This document shows positions 26,410 to 37,225 of a stretch of DNA of 64,000 nucleotides, piece by piece. The position numbers were made by a program, and so were the translations under genes. This DNA is from Synchiropus splendidus (Eukaryota; Chordata; Actinopteri; Syngnathiformes; Callionymidae). Numbering within the stretch: position 1 is the stretch's first letter; each line of letters starts with the position of its first letter. Below the pieces are notes generated by a model. That model worked only from the letters and a program-made list of their open reading frames with translations. It did no database searches and was not told the origin of the DNA. The stretch is from assembly GCF_027744825.2 (NCBI RefSeq), contig NC_071351.1, positions 15,885,001 through 15,949,000 of the forward strand, read 5' to 3'.

Positions 26410-28695
26410 CGTTCCAGAATCGACCTTATCTCAGGCTGAAAACGCGTTTTCTGCATTGTGCCATAACTTCTCAGGGAAGCTTCAGAACATGAAATGTTCA
26501 CCTCCCACTATAGCAGAAAGGGTCTTTCTAGTAGTTGCACATCAAATCTAAGCTGTCTGAAGTGTTGTTCCAAAGTTATCAACATTTTTATGCTTGGCGT
26601 TCCAGAATCGACCTTATCTCAGGCTGAAAACGCGTTTTCTGCATTGTGCCATAACTTTGCAGGGAAGCTTCAGAAAATGAAATTTTCACCTCCCACTATA
26701 GCAGAAAGGGTCTCTCTAGTAGTTGCTCATCAAATCTAAGCTGTCTGAAGTGTTTTTCGAAAGTTATCAACACTTTTATGTTTGGCGTTCCGAAACCCAC
26801 CTTATCTCAGGCTGAAAAGCGTTTTTGTGCATTGGGCCATAACTTTTCAGGGAAGCTTCAGAACATGAAAATTTAACCTCCCACTATAGTAGAAAGGGTC
26901 TTTCTAGTAGTTGCACATCAAATCTACGCTGTCTGAAGTGTTTTTCGAAAGTTATCAACACTTTTATGTTTGGCGTTCCGAAACCCACCTTATCTCAGCC
27001 TGAAAAGCGTTTTTGTGCATTGTGCCATAACTTTTCAGGGAAGCTTCAGAACATGAAATTTTAACCTCCCACTATAGCAGAAAGGGTCTTTCTAGTAGTT
27101 GCACATCAAATCTAAGCTGTCTGAAGTGTTTTTCGAAAGTTATCAACACTTTTATGTTTGGCGTTCCGAAACCCACCTTATCTCTGGCTGAAAAGCGTTT
27201 TTGTGCATTGTGCATAACTTTTCAGGGAAGCTTCAGAACATGAAATTTTAACCTCCCACTATAGCAGAAAGGGTCTTTCTAGTAGTTGCACATCAAATCT
27301 AAGCTGTCTGAAGTGTTTTTCGAAAGTTATTAACACTTTTTTGTTTGCCGTTCCGAAACCCACCTTATCTCAGGCTGAAAACCCGTTTTTACGCATTGTG
27401 CCATAACTTTTGAGGGAAGCTTCAGAACATGAAATTTTAACCTCCCACCAAAGGAGAAAGGGTCTTTCTAGTAGTTGCACATCAAATCGAAGCTGTCTGA
27501 AGTGTTTTTCGAAAGTTATCACCATTTTTACGTTTGGCGTTCCGGAATCGACCTTATCTCAGGCTGAAAACGCGTTTTCTGCATTGTGCCATAACTTCTC
27601 AGGGAAGCTTCAGAACATGAAATGTTCACCTCCCACTATAGCAGAAAGGGTCTTTCTAGTAGTTGCACATCAAATCTAAGCTGTCTGAAGTGTTGTTCCA
27701 AAGTTATCAACATTTTTATGCTTGGCGTTCCAGAATCGACCTTATCTCAGGCTGAAAACGCGTTTTCTGCATTGTGCCATAACTTTGCAGGGAAGCTTCA
27801 GAAAATGAAATTTTCACCTCCCACTATAGCAGAAAGGGTCTCTCTAGTAGTTGCTCATCAAATCTAAGCTGTCTGAAGTGTTTTTCGAAAGTTATCAACA
27901 CTTTTATGTTTGGCGTTCCGAAACCCACCTTATCTCAGGCTGAAAAGCGTTTTTGTGCATTGGGCCATAACTTTTCAGGGAAGCTTCAGAACATGAAAAT
28001 TTAACCTCCCACTACAGTAGAAAGGGTCTTTCTAGTAGTTGCACATCAAATCTACGCTGTCTGAAGTGTTTTTCGAAAGTTATCAACACTTTTATGTTTG
28101 GCGTTCCGAAACCCACCTTATCTCAGCCTGAAAAGCGTTTTTGTGCATTGTGCCATAACTTTTCAGGGAAGCTTCAGAACATGAAATTTTAACCTCCCAC
28201 TATAGCAGAAAGGGTCTTTCTAGTAGTTGCACATCAAATCTAAGCTGTCTGAAGTGTTTTTCGAAAGTTATCAACACTTTTATGTTTGGCGTTCCGAAAC
28301 CCACCTTATCTCTGGCTGAATAGCGTTTTTGTGCATTGTGCATAACTTTTCAGGGAAGCTTCAGAACATGAAATTTTAACCTCCCACTATAGCAGAAAGG
28401 GTCTTTCTAGTAGTTGCACATCAAATCTAAGCTGTCTGAAGTGTTTTTTGAAAGTTATTAACACTTTTTTGTTTGCCGTTCCGAAACCCACCTTATCTCA
28501 GGCTGAAAACCCGTTTTTACGCATTGTGCCATAACTTTTGAGGGAAGCTTCAGAACATGAAATTTTAACCTCCCACCAAAGGAGAAAGGGTCTTTCTAGT
28601 AGTTGCACATCAAATCGAAGCTGTCTGAAGTGTTTTTCGAAAGTTATCACCATTTTTACGTTTGGCGTTCCGGAATCGACCTTATCTCAGGCTGA
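26410..28695. repeat. 6-mer higher-order repeat, 1,128 bp, two tandem copies
   Basis: Six successive monomers from about 26,410 to 27,540 are repeated from about 27,541 to 28,695. They include several copies of a divergent subfamily (AACACTTTTATG, TTCCGAAACCC, AAAAGCGTTTTTG) and a monomer with CACCAAAGGAG. Only a few single-base differences were seen, such as ACTATAGTAG against ACTACAGTAG. The match stops near 28,697, where TGCGTTTTACGC replaces CGCGTTTTCTGC. Confidence 0.85.
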
Positions 28696-31026
28696 AAATG
28701 CGTTTTACGCATTGTGCCATAACTTTGCAGGGAAGCTTCAGAAAATGAAATTTTCACCTCCCACTATAGCAGAAAGGGTCTCTCTAGTAGTTGCACATCA
28801 AATCTAAGCTGTCTGAAGTGTTCTTCCAAAGTTATCAACATTTTTATGTTTGGCGTTTCGGAACCCACCTTATGTCAGGCTGAAAACGCGTTTTCTGCAT
28901 TGTGCCATAACTTCTCAGGGACGCTTCAGAACATGAAATGTTCACCTCCCACAATAGCAGAAAGGGTCTTTCTAGTAGTTGCACATCAAATCTAAGCTGT
29001 CTGAAGTGTTTTTCCAAAGTTATCAACATTTTTATGTTTGGCGTTCCGGAATCGACCTTAACTCAGGCTGAAAACGCGTTTTACGCATTGTGCCATAACT
29101 TTGCAGGGAAGTTTCAGAAAATGAAATTTTCACCTCCCACTATAGCAGAAAGGGTCTCTCTAGTAGTTGCACATCAAATATAAGCTGTCTGAAGTGTTGT
29201 TCAAAAGTTATCAACATTTTTACACTTGGCGTTCCGGAACCCACCTTATCTCAGGCTCAAAACGCGTTTTCTGCATTGTGCCATAACTTCTCAGGGAAGC
29301 TTCAGAACATGAAATGTTCACCTCCCACGATAGCAGAAAGGGTCTTTCTAGTCGTTGCACTTCAAATCTAAGCTGTCTGAAGTGTTTTTCCAAAGTTATC
29401 TACATTTTTATGTTTGGCGTTCCTTATCTCAGGATGAAAAATCGTTTTCTGCATTGTCCCATAACTTTCCAGGGAAGCTTCAGAACATGAAATTTTCACC
29501 TAACACTATAGCAGAAAGGGTCTTTCTAGTAGTTGCACATCAAATCTAAGCTGTCTGAAGTGTTGTTCCAAAGTTATCAACATTTTTACACTTGGCGTTC
29601 CGGAACCCGCCTTATCTCAGGCTGAAAATGCGTTTTCTGCATTGTGCCATAACTTCTCAGGGAAGCTTCAGAACATTAAATGTTCACCTCCCACGATAGC
29701 AGAAAGGGTCTTTCTAGTAGTTGCACATCAAATCTAAGCTGTCTGAAGTGTTTTTCCAAAGTTAGCAACATTTTTATATTTGGCGTTTCCGGAATCGACC
29801 TCATCTCAGGATGAAAATTCGTTTTCTGCATTGTCCCATAACTTTCCAGGGAAGCTTCAGAACATGAAATTTTGACCTAACACTATAGCAGAAAGGGTCT
29901 TTCTAGTAGTTGCGCATCAAATCTAAGCTGTCTGAAGTGTTTTTCGAAAGTTATCAACATTTTTATGTTTGGCGTTCCAGAATCGACCTTATCTCAGGCT
30001 GAAAACGCGTTGTCTGCTTTGTGCCATAACTTTGCATGGAAGCTTCCGAACATGAAATTTTGACCTAACAGTATAGCAGATAGGGTCTTTCTTGCATTTG
30101 CACATCAAATCTAAGCTGTCTGAAGTGTTTTTCCAAAGTTATCAACATTTTTATGTTTGGCGTTCCGGAATCGACCTTATCTCAGGCTGAAAACGCTTTT
30201 AACGCTTTCTGCCATAACTTTGCAGGGAAGCTTCAGAAAATGAAATTTTCACCTCCCACTATAGCAGAAAGGGTTTTTCTAGTAGTTGCACATCAAATCT
30301 AAGCTGTCTGAAGTGTTTTTCCAAAGTTATCAACATTTTTATGATTGGCGTTCCGGAATCAACCTTATCTCAGGCTGAAAACGCATTTTCTGCATTGTGC
30401 CATGACTTTGCAACGAAGCGTCTGAACATGAAATGTTCACCTCCCACTATAGCAGAAAGGGTCTTTCTAGTAGTTGCACATCAAATCTAAGCTGTCTGAT
30501 GTGTTGTTCCAAAGTGATCAACATTTTTACGTTTGGCGTTTCGGAACCCACCTTTTCTCAGGCTGAAAACGCGTTTTCTGCATTGTGCCATAACCTCTCA
30601 GGGAAGCTTCAGAAAATGAAATTTTCACCTCCCACTATAGCAGAAAGGGTTTTTCTAGTAGTTGCACATCAAATCTAAGCTGTCTGAAGTGTTTTTCCAA
30701 AGTTATCAACATTTTTATGTTTGGTGTTCCGGAATCAACCTTATCTCAGGCTGAAAACGCATTTTCTGCATTATGCCATAACTTTGCAAGGAAGCTTCAG
30801 AACATGAAATTTTCACCTCCCACTATAGCAGAAAGGGTCTTTCTAGTAGTTGCACATCAATTCGAAGCTGTCTGTAGTGTTTTTCCAAAGTTATCAACAT
30901 TTTTATGTTTGGCGTTCCGGAAATGACCTTATCTCAGGCTGAAAACGCGTTTTACGCATTGTGCCATAAATTTGCAGGGAAGCTTCAGAACATGAAATGT
31001 TCACCTCCCACTATAGCAGAAAGGGT

Positions 31027-31031
31027 CTTTC
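31027..31031. repeat. Target-site duplication, left copy (CTTTC)
   Basis: CTTTC at monomer positions 48-52 lies directly before the inserted element and is repeated at 31,749-31,753. A duplication of 4-6 bp is usual for LTR-retrotransposon integration. Confidence 0.75.
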
Positions 31032-31272
31032 TGTCATGGCTCCGCTTCCAGGCTCCGAGTCCTGGTTTTGCTTCTCTCCCTCTGTTCCTTTGGCACACGG
31101 CTGGAGCCGATTACCCCCTGATTACTGTCTTCAAAAACACCTGGGCTCCAGCAATGTGTGCCAGATCGTTGTGTTTGTTTCCTGCCACTTCTCCTAGTCC
31201 CTGTGTGTTTCCACGTTACCTGTGATGATTCCTGTGATTTTGGACTCCTCTCGATCCCCTGTGGTAACTCCC

Positions 31273-31340
31273 GGTTCTCGTGTCTCTCCCTGTGTTCGGC
31301 TTCTGCGGTTCTCGTGTCTCTCCCTGTGTTCGGCTTTTAG
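31273..31340 (+). repeat. 34-bp tandem duplication inside the LTR
   Basis: Units 31,273-31,306 and 31,307-31,340 share their first 30 bases (beginning GGTTCTCGTGTCTC) and differ only in the last four. Short tandem duplications are common in the U3 part of LTRs. Whether this one acts as an enhancer is unknown. Confidence 0.85.
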
Positions 31341-31484
31341 TTCTGTGCGCTTGCTAGTTCTTTTGTTACACTGTTTAACCCTGCTGCCTTGAGTTAGTGT
31401 TTTTTGGTTTCTTGCTGTTTGCCGTGTTTCTTGGTTTCTTTTGTAGTTTATTCTCGGTTTCATTTGTGATTTATGTTCATTTAA

Positions 31485-31615
31485 CTCCCGGTTCGGTGAC
31501 GTTTTCTGTTTTGACTTTTTACTCATGTTCGTGCACTTCTGTTAGTATTGGTTACTCTGTTTTTACATTCTGTGTTCGCTCTGTTTCTCCCGGTTCGGTG
31601 ACGCTTTCTGTTCTG
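31485..31615 (+). repeat. Pair of 29-bp direct repeats inside the LTR
   Basis: 31,485-31,513 and 31,587-31,615 both begin CTCCCGGTTCGGTGACG and differ at two bases, with a 102-bp offset. A third partial copy, CTCCCGGTTC, begins at 31,268 and runs into the 34-bp duplication. This suggests the LTR grew by internal duplication. Confidence 0.8.
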
Positions 31616-31632
31616 TTTTAGTTTGTTTAATT

Positions 31633-31638
31633 ATTAAA
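31633..31638 (+). promoter_or_regulatory. Putative poly(A) signal ATTAAA of the LTR
   Basis: ATTAAA is a common variant of the polyadenylation signal. It lies about 110 bp before the LTR end in an A/T-rich stretch that also holds TTTATAA (31,644-31,650). This placement fits the R/U5 border of a plus-strand LTR. The TTTATAA could be a TATA-like element, but I cannot decide this from sequence. Confidence 0.5.
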
Positions 31639-31748
31639 TATTATTTATAATTCCCTCCTGCCTCCTGTGCCTATAACCACTTGCACTTGGGTCCGACACC
31701 ACGTCCTCCTACGTGGCATTAGCTCCCTCGTCCCTTCGTCTCGTGACC

Positions 31749-31753
31749 CTTTC
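31749..31753. repeat. Target-site duplication, right copy (CTTTC)
   Basis: This is the second copy of the CTTTC duplication. The satellite resumes here at monomer position 48 and reads TAGTGGTTGCAC, with one private base change from TAGTAGTTGCAC. Confidence 0.75.
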
Positions 31754-34024
31754 TAGTGGTTGCACATCAAATCTAAGCTGTCTGAAGTGTTTTTCCAAAG
31801 TTATCAACATTTTTATGTTTGGCGTTCCGGAATCGACCTTGTCTCAGGCTGAAAACGCTTTTTACGCTTTGTGCGATAACTTTGCAGGGAAGCGTTAGAA
31901 AATGAAATTTTCACCTCCCACTATAGCAGAAAGGGCTTTTCTAGTAGTTGCACATCAAATCTAAGCTGTCTGAAGTGTTTTTCCAAAGTTATCAACATTT
32001 TTATGTTTGGTGTTCCGGAATCAACCTTATCTCAGGCTGAAAACGCATTTTCTGCATTGTGCCATAACTTTGCAAGGAAGCTTCAAAACATGACATTTTC
32101 ACCTCCCACTGTAGCAGAAAAGGTCTTTCTAGTAGTTGCACATCAAATCTAAGCTGTCTGAAGTGTTTTTCGAAAGTTATCAACATTTTTATGGTTGGCG
32201 TTCCGGAATCGACCTTATCTCAGGATGAAAAATTGTTTTCTGCATTGTCCCACAACTTTCCAGCGAAGCTTCAGAACATGAAATTTTGACCTCCCACTAT
32301 AGCAGAAAGGGTCTTTCTAGTAGTTGCACATCAAATCTAAGCTGTCTGAAGTGTTTTTCGAAAGTTATCAACATTTTCATGTTTGGCGTTCCAGAATCGA
32401 CCTTATTTCAGGCTGAAAACGTGTTGTCTGCATTGTGCCATGACTTTGCATGGAAGCTTCCGAACATAAAATTTTAACCTCCCACTATAGCAGAAAGGGT
32501 CTTTCTAGTAGTTGCACATCAAATCTAATCTGTCCGAAGTGTCTTTCCAAAGTTATCAACATTTTTATGTTTGGCGTTCCGGAATCGACCTTATCTCAGG
32601 CTGAAAATGCGTTTTCTGCATTGTGCCATAACTTTGCAAGGAAGCTTCAAAACATGATATTTTCACCTCCCACTATAGCAGAAAGGGTCTTTCTAGTAGT
32701 TGCACATCAAATCTAAGCTGTCTGAAGTGTTTTTCGAAAGTTATCAACATTTTTATGGTTGGCGTTCCGGAGTCGACCTTATCTCAGGATGAAAAATTGT
32801 TTTCTGCATTGTCCCACAACTTTCCAGGGAAGCTTCAGAACATGAAATTTTGACCTCCCACTATAGCAGAAAGGGTCTTTCTAGTAGTTGCACATCAAAT
32901 CTAAGCTGTCTGAAGTGTTGTTCCAAAGTTATCAACATTTTAACTTTTGGCGTTTCGGAACCCACCTTATCTCAGGCTGAAAACGCGTTTTCTGCATTGT
33001 GCCATAACTTCTCAGGGAAGCTTCAGAACATGAAATGTTCACCTCCCACTATAGCAGAAAGGGTTTTTCTAGTAGTTGCACATCAAATCTAAGCTGTCTG
33101 AAGTGGTTTTCCAAAGTTATCAACATTTTTATGTTTGGCGTTCCGGAATCGACCTTATCTCAGGCTGAAAACGCGTTTTACGCATTGTGCCATAACTTTG
33201 CAGGGAAGCTTCAGAAAATGAAATTTTCAATTCCCACTATAGCAGAAAGGGTCTCTCTTGTAGTTGCACATCAAATCTAAGCTGTCTGATGTGTTTTTCC
33301 AAAGTTATCAACATTTTTATGTTTGGCGTTCCGTAATCGACCTTATCTCAGGCTGAAACCGCGTTTTACGCATTGTGCCATAACTTTGCAGGGAAGCTTC
33401 AGAACATGAAATGTTCACCTCCCACTATAGCAGAAAGGGTCTTTCTAGTAGTTACACATCACATCTATGCTGTCTGAAGGGTTTTTCCAAAGTTATGAAC
33501 ATTTTTGTGTTTGGCGTTCCGGAATCAACCTTATCCCAGGCTGAAAGGGCGTTTTCTGCATTGTGCCATAACTTTGCAGGGAAGCTTCAGTACATGAAAT
33601 TTTAACCTCCAACTATACCAGAAAGGGTGTTTCTAGTAGTTGCACATCAAATCTAAGCTGTCCGAAGTGTTTTTCCAAAGTTATCAACATTTTTATGTTT
33701 GGCGTTCCGGAACCCACCTTATCTCAAGCTGAAAACGTGTTTTCGGCATTGTGCCATAACTTTGCAGGGAAGCTTCAGAACATGAAATTTTCTGGTCCCA
33801 CGATAGCAGAAAGGGTCTCTCTAGTAGTTGCACATCAAATCTAAGCTGTCTGAAGTGTTTTTCGAAAGTTATCAACATTCTTATGTTTGGCGTTCCGGAA
33901 ACGAACTTATCTCGGGCTGAAAACGCGTTTTCTGCATTGTGCCATAACTTTGCAGGGAAGCTTCAGAACATGAAATGTTCACCTCCCACGACAGCAGAAA
34001 GGGTCTTTCTAGTAGTTGCACATC

Positions 34025-35845
34025 AAATCCAAGCTGTCTGATGTGTTTTTCCAAAGTTATCAACATTTTTATGTTTGGCGTTCCGTAATCGACCTTATCT
34101 CAGGCTGAAAACGCGTTTTACGCATTGTGCCATAACTTTGCAGGGAAGCTTCAGAACATGAAATGTTCACCTCCCACTATAGCAGAAGGGGTCTTTCTAG
34201 TAGTTGCACATCACATCTATGCTGTCTGAAGTGTTTTTCCAAAGTTATGAACATTTTTGTGTTTGGCGTTCCGGAATCAACCTTATCTCAGGCTGAAAGG
34301 GCGTTTTCTGCATTGTGCCATAACTTTGCAGGGAAGCTTCAGAACATGAAATTTTAACCTCCCACTATACCAGAAAGGGTCTTTCTAGTAGTTGCACATC
34401 AAATCTAAGCTGTCCGAAGTGTTTTTCCAAAGTTATCAACATTTTTATGTTTGGCGTTCCGGAACCCACCTTATCTCAAGCTGAAAACGCGTTTTCGGCA
34501 TTGTGGCATAACTTTGCAGGGAAGCTTCAGAACATGAAATTTTCTCGTCCCACGATAGCAGAAAGGGTATTTCTAGTAGTTGCACATCAAATCTAAGCTG
34601 TCTGAAGTGTTTTTCGAAAGTTATCAACATTTTTATGTTTGGCGTTCCGGAAACGACCTTATCTCAAGCTGAAAACGCGTTTTCTGCATTGTGTCATAAC
34701 TTTGCAGGGAAGCTTCAGGAAATGAAATGTTCACCTCCCAATATAGCAGAAAGGGTCTTTCTAGTAGTTACACATCACATCTATGCTGTCTGAAGGGTTT
34801 TTCCAAAGTTATGAACATTTTTGTGTTTGGCGTTCCGGAATCAACCTTATCCCAGGCTGAAAGGGCGTTTTCTGCATTGTGCCATAACTTTGCAGGGAAG
34901 CTTCAGTACATGAAATTTTAACCTCCCACTATACCAGAAAGGGTCTTTCTAGTAGTTGCACATCAAATCTAAGCTGTCCGAAGTGTTTTTCCAAAGTTAT
35001 CAACATTTTTATGTTTGGCGTTCCGGAACCCACCTTATCTCAAGCTGAAAACGCGTTTTCGGCATTGTGCCATAACTTTGCAGGGAAGCTTCAGAACATG
35101 AAATTTTCTCGTCCCACGATAGCAGAAAGGGTCTTTCTAGTAGTTGCACATCAAATCCAAGCTGTCTGATGTGTTTTTCCAAAGTTATCAACATTTTTAT
35201 GTTTGGCGTTCCGTAATCGACCTTATCTCAGGCTGAAAACGCGTTTTACGCATTGTGCCATAACTTTGCAGGGAAGCTTCAGAACATGAAATGTTCACCT
35301 CCCACTATAGCAGAAGGGGTCTTTCTAGTAGTTGCACATCACATCTATGCTGTCTGAAGTGTTTTTCCAAAGTTATGAACATTTTTGTGTTTGGCGTTCC
35401 GGAATCAACCTTATCTCAGGCTGAAAGGGCGTTTTCTGCATTGTGCCATAACTTTGCAGGGAAGCTTCAGAACATGAAATTTTAACCTCCCACTATACCA
35501 GAAAGGGTCTTTCTAGTAGTTGCACATCAAATCTAAGCTGTCCGAAGTGTTTTTCCAAAGTTATCAACATTTTTATGTTTGGCGTTCCGGAACCCACCTT
35601 ATCTCAAGCTGAAAACGCGTTTTCGGCATTGTGGCATAACTTTGCAGGGAAGCTTCAGAACATGAAATTTTCTCGTCCCACGATAGCAGAAAGGGTCTTT
35701 CTAGTAGTTGCACATCAAATCTAAGCTGTCTGAAGTGTTTTTCGAAAGTTATCAACATTTTTATGTTTGGCGTTCCGGAAACGACCTTATCTCAAGCTGA
35801 AAACGCGTTTTCTGCATTGTGTCATAACTTTGCAGGGAAGCTTCA
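34025..35845. repeat. 6-mer higher-order repeat, 1,128 bp
   Basis: The block from about 34,025 recurs from about 35,153 to about 35,845, with the same order of AAATCCAAGCTG, GCAGAAGGGGTC, CATCACATCTATGC, ACTATACCAG, CTCAAGCTG and CTCGTCCCACGATAGC variants. Parts recur again at 37,264-37,800 and 39,425, with different spacing, so the unit has been reshuffled several times. Confidence 0.75.
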
Positions 35846-36599
35846 GAACATGAAATGTTCACGTCCCACTATTGCAGAAAGGGTATTTCTAGTAGTCGCA
35901 CATCAAATCTAAGCTGTCTGAAGTGTTTTTCCAAAGTTGTCAACATTTTTATGTTTGGAGTTCCGGAACCCACCTTATCTCTGCCTGAAAACGCGCTTCT
36001 GCATTGTTCCTTAACTTTGTAGGGAAGATTCAGAACATGAAATTTTCAACTCCCACGATAACAGACAGGGTCTTTCTAGTAGTTGCACATCAAATCTAAG
36101 CTGTCTGATGTGTTTTTCCAAAGTTATCAACATTTTTATGTTTGGCGTTCCGTAATCGACCTTATCTCAGGCTGAAACTGCGTTTTACGCATTGTGCCAT
36201 AACTTTGCAGGGAAGCTTCAGAACATGAAATGTTCACCTCCCACTATAGCAGAAAGGGTCTTTCTAGTAGTTACACATCACATCTATGCTGTCTGAAGGG
36301 TTTTTCCAAAGTTATGAACATTTTTGTGTTTGGCGTTCCGGAATCAACCTTATCCCAGGCTGAAAGGGCGTTTTCTGCATTGTGCCATAACTTTGCAGGG
36401 AAGCTTCAGTACATGAAATTTTAACCTCCCACTATACCAGAAAGGGTCTTTCTAGTAGTTGCACATCAAATCTAAGCTGTCCGAAGTGTTTTTCCAAAGT
36501 TATCAACATTTTTATGTTTGGCGTTCCGGAACCCACCTTATCTCAAGCTGAAAACGCGTTTTCGGCATTGTGCCATAACTTTGCAAGGAAGCTTCAGAA

Positions 36600-37225
36600 C
36601 ATGAAATTTTCACCTCCCACTATAGCAGAAAGGGTCTTTCTAGAAGTTGCACATCAAATCTAAGCTGTCTGAAGTGTTTTTCGAAAGTTATCAACATTTT
36701 TATGTTTGGCGTTCCAGAATCGACCTTATCTCAGGATGAAAATGCGTTTTCTGCATTGTCCCATAACTTTCCGAGGAAGCTTCAGAACATGAAATTTTGA
36801 CCTCCCACTATAGCAGAAAGGGTCTTTCTAGTAGTTGCACATCAAATCTAAGCTGTCTCAAGTGTTTTTCGAAAGTTATCAACATTTTTATCTTTGGCGT
36901 TCCAGAATCGACCTTATCTCAGGCTGAAAACGCGTTGTCTGCATTGTGCCATAACTTTGCATGGAAGCTTCCGAACATGAAATTTTAACCTCCCACTTAT
37001 GCAGAAAGGGTCTTTCTAGTAGTTGCACATCAAATCTAAGCTGTCTGAAGTGTTTTTCGATAGTTATCAACATTTTTATGTATGGCGTTCCGGAATCGAC
37101 CTTATCTCCGGCTGAAAACGCGTTTTACTCATTGTGCCATAACTTTGCAGGGAAGCTTCAGAACATGAAATTTTCACCTCCCACTATAGCAGAAAGGGTC
37201 TTTCTAGTAGTTGCACATCAAATCT
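36600..37225. repeat. Patch of left-block subfamily monomers within the right block
   Basis: About three monomers carry the marker set typical of 1-17 kb: GGATGAAAATGCG with CTTTCCGAGG, then GCGTTGTCTGC with TTGCATGGAAGCTTCCG, then CACTTATGCAG with TTCGATAGTTATC. I did not see CACTTATGCAG elsewhere right of the LTR. Sequence on both sides is of the local right-block type. Confidence 0.75.

Larger units (their letters stand above)
1..31031. repeat. 188-bp HindIII satellite array, left block (about 165 monomers)
   Basis: Head-to-tail monomers follow one another without spacers. AAGCTT or its variant AACCTT recurs every 188 bp (for example at 173, 361 and 549), and the phase drifts by only about 25 bp across the block because of rare small indels: one-base losses near 943 and 3,950, a two-base loss near 23,270, ten-base losses near 26,237 and 29,423. 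The block opens in mid-monomer, so the array extends to the left. Subfamilies are mixed: one with GGATGAAAATGCG and CTTTCCGGGG, one with TTGTTCC and GTTTCGGAACCC, one with TTGCATGGAAGCTTCCG followed by CACTTATGCAG, and one with AACCTTTAG in place of the HindIII site. No gene is seen. The short open frames (60-106 codons) repeat with the monomer and change frame because 188 is not a multiple of three. Confidence 0.97.
31032..31748 (+). mobile_element. Solo LTR of a retrotransposon, probably Gypsy-like
   Basis: These 717 bp are unrelated to the satellite and split a single monomer exactly in phase. The element starts TGTCA and ends TGACC, which becomes the standard TGTCA...TGACA LTR termini if the last base is a mutation. 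The flanks carry CTTTC on both sides. Near the 3' end it has an ATTAAA poly(A) signal in an A/T-rich stretch, then a short C-rich segment with CACTTGGGTCC, as in the R-U5 part of a plus-strand LTR. The body is pyrimidine-rich with two sets of internal short repeats. There is no gag or pol frame, primer-binding site or polypurine tract, so a solo LTR left by LTR-LTR recombination is the simplest reading. The likeness to fish Gypsy LTRs is from memory of the motif, and the superfamily is uncertain. A non-autonomous short element is the alternative. Confidence 0.72.

Noticed and set aside
65..31020. Many 60-106-codon open frames on the + strand with recurring translations (for example containing SHYSRKGLSSSCTSN)
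   Set aside because: They are the same few frames of the 188-bp monomer. They start at repeat-borne ATG or TTG codons and end when the repeat returns in another frame. There is no gene context and no sign of codon-level selection, since variants hit all three positions.
30905..31621. Frames of 60-110 codons in or into the LTR on both strands
   Set aside because: They have low-complexity, pyrimidine-driven composition (Phe/Ser/Cys/Val-rich or its antisense), no retroviral domain, and one runs from satellite into the element.
31032..31748. SINE or LINE 3' end instead of an LTR
   Set aside because: There is no tRNA-like or 5S-like head, no A-tail or short 3' repeat at the right end, and the duplicated target is only 5 bp. 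The TGTCA/TGAC ends favour an LTR.
31032..31748. DNA transposon with short inverted ends
   Set aside because: The TGTCA/TGAC match is only 4-5 bp and there are no longer terminal inverted repeats. The internal poly(A) signal and the position of the C-rich tail suit an LTR better, though this is not excluded.
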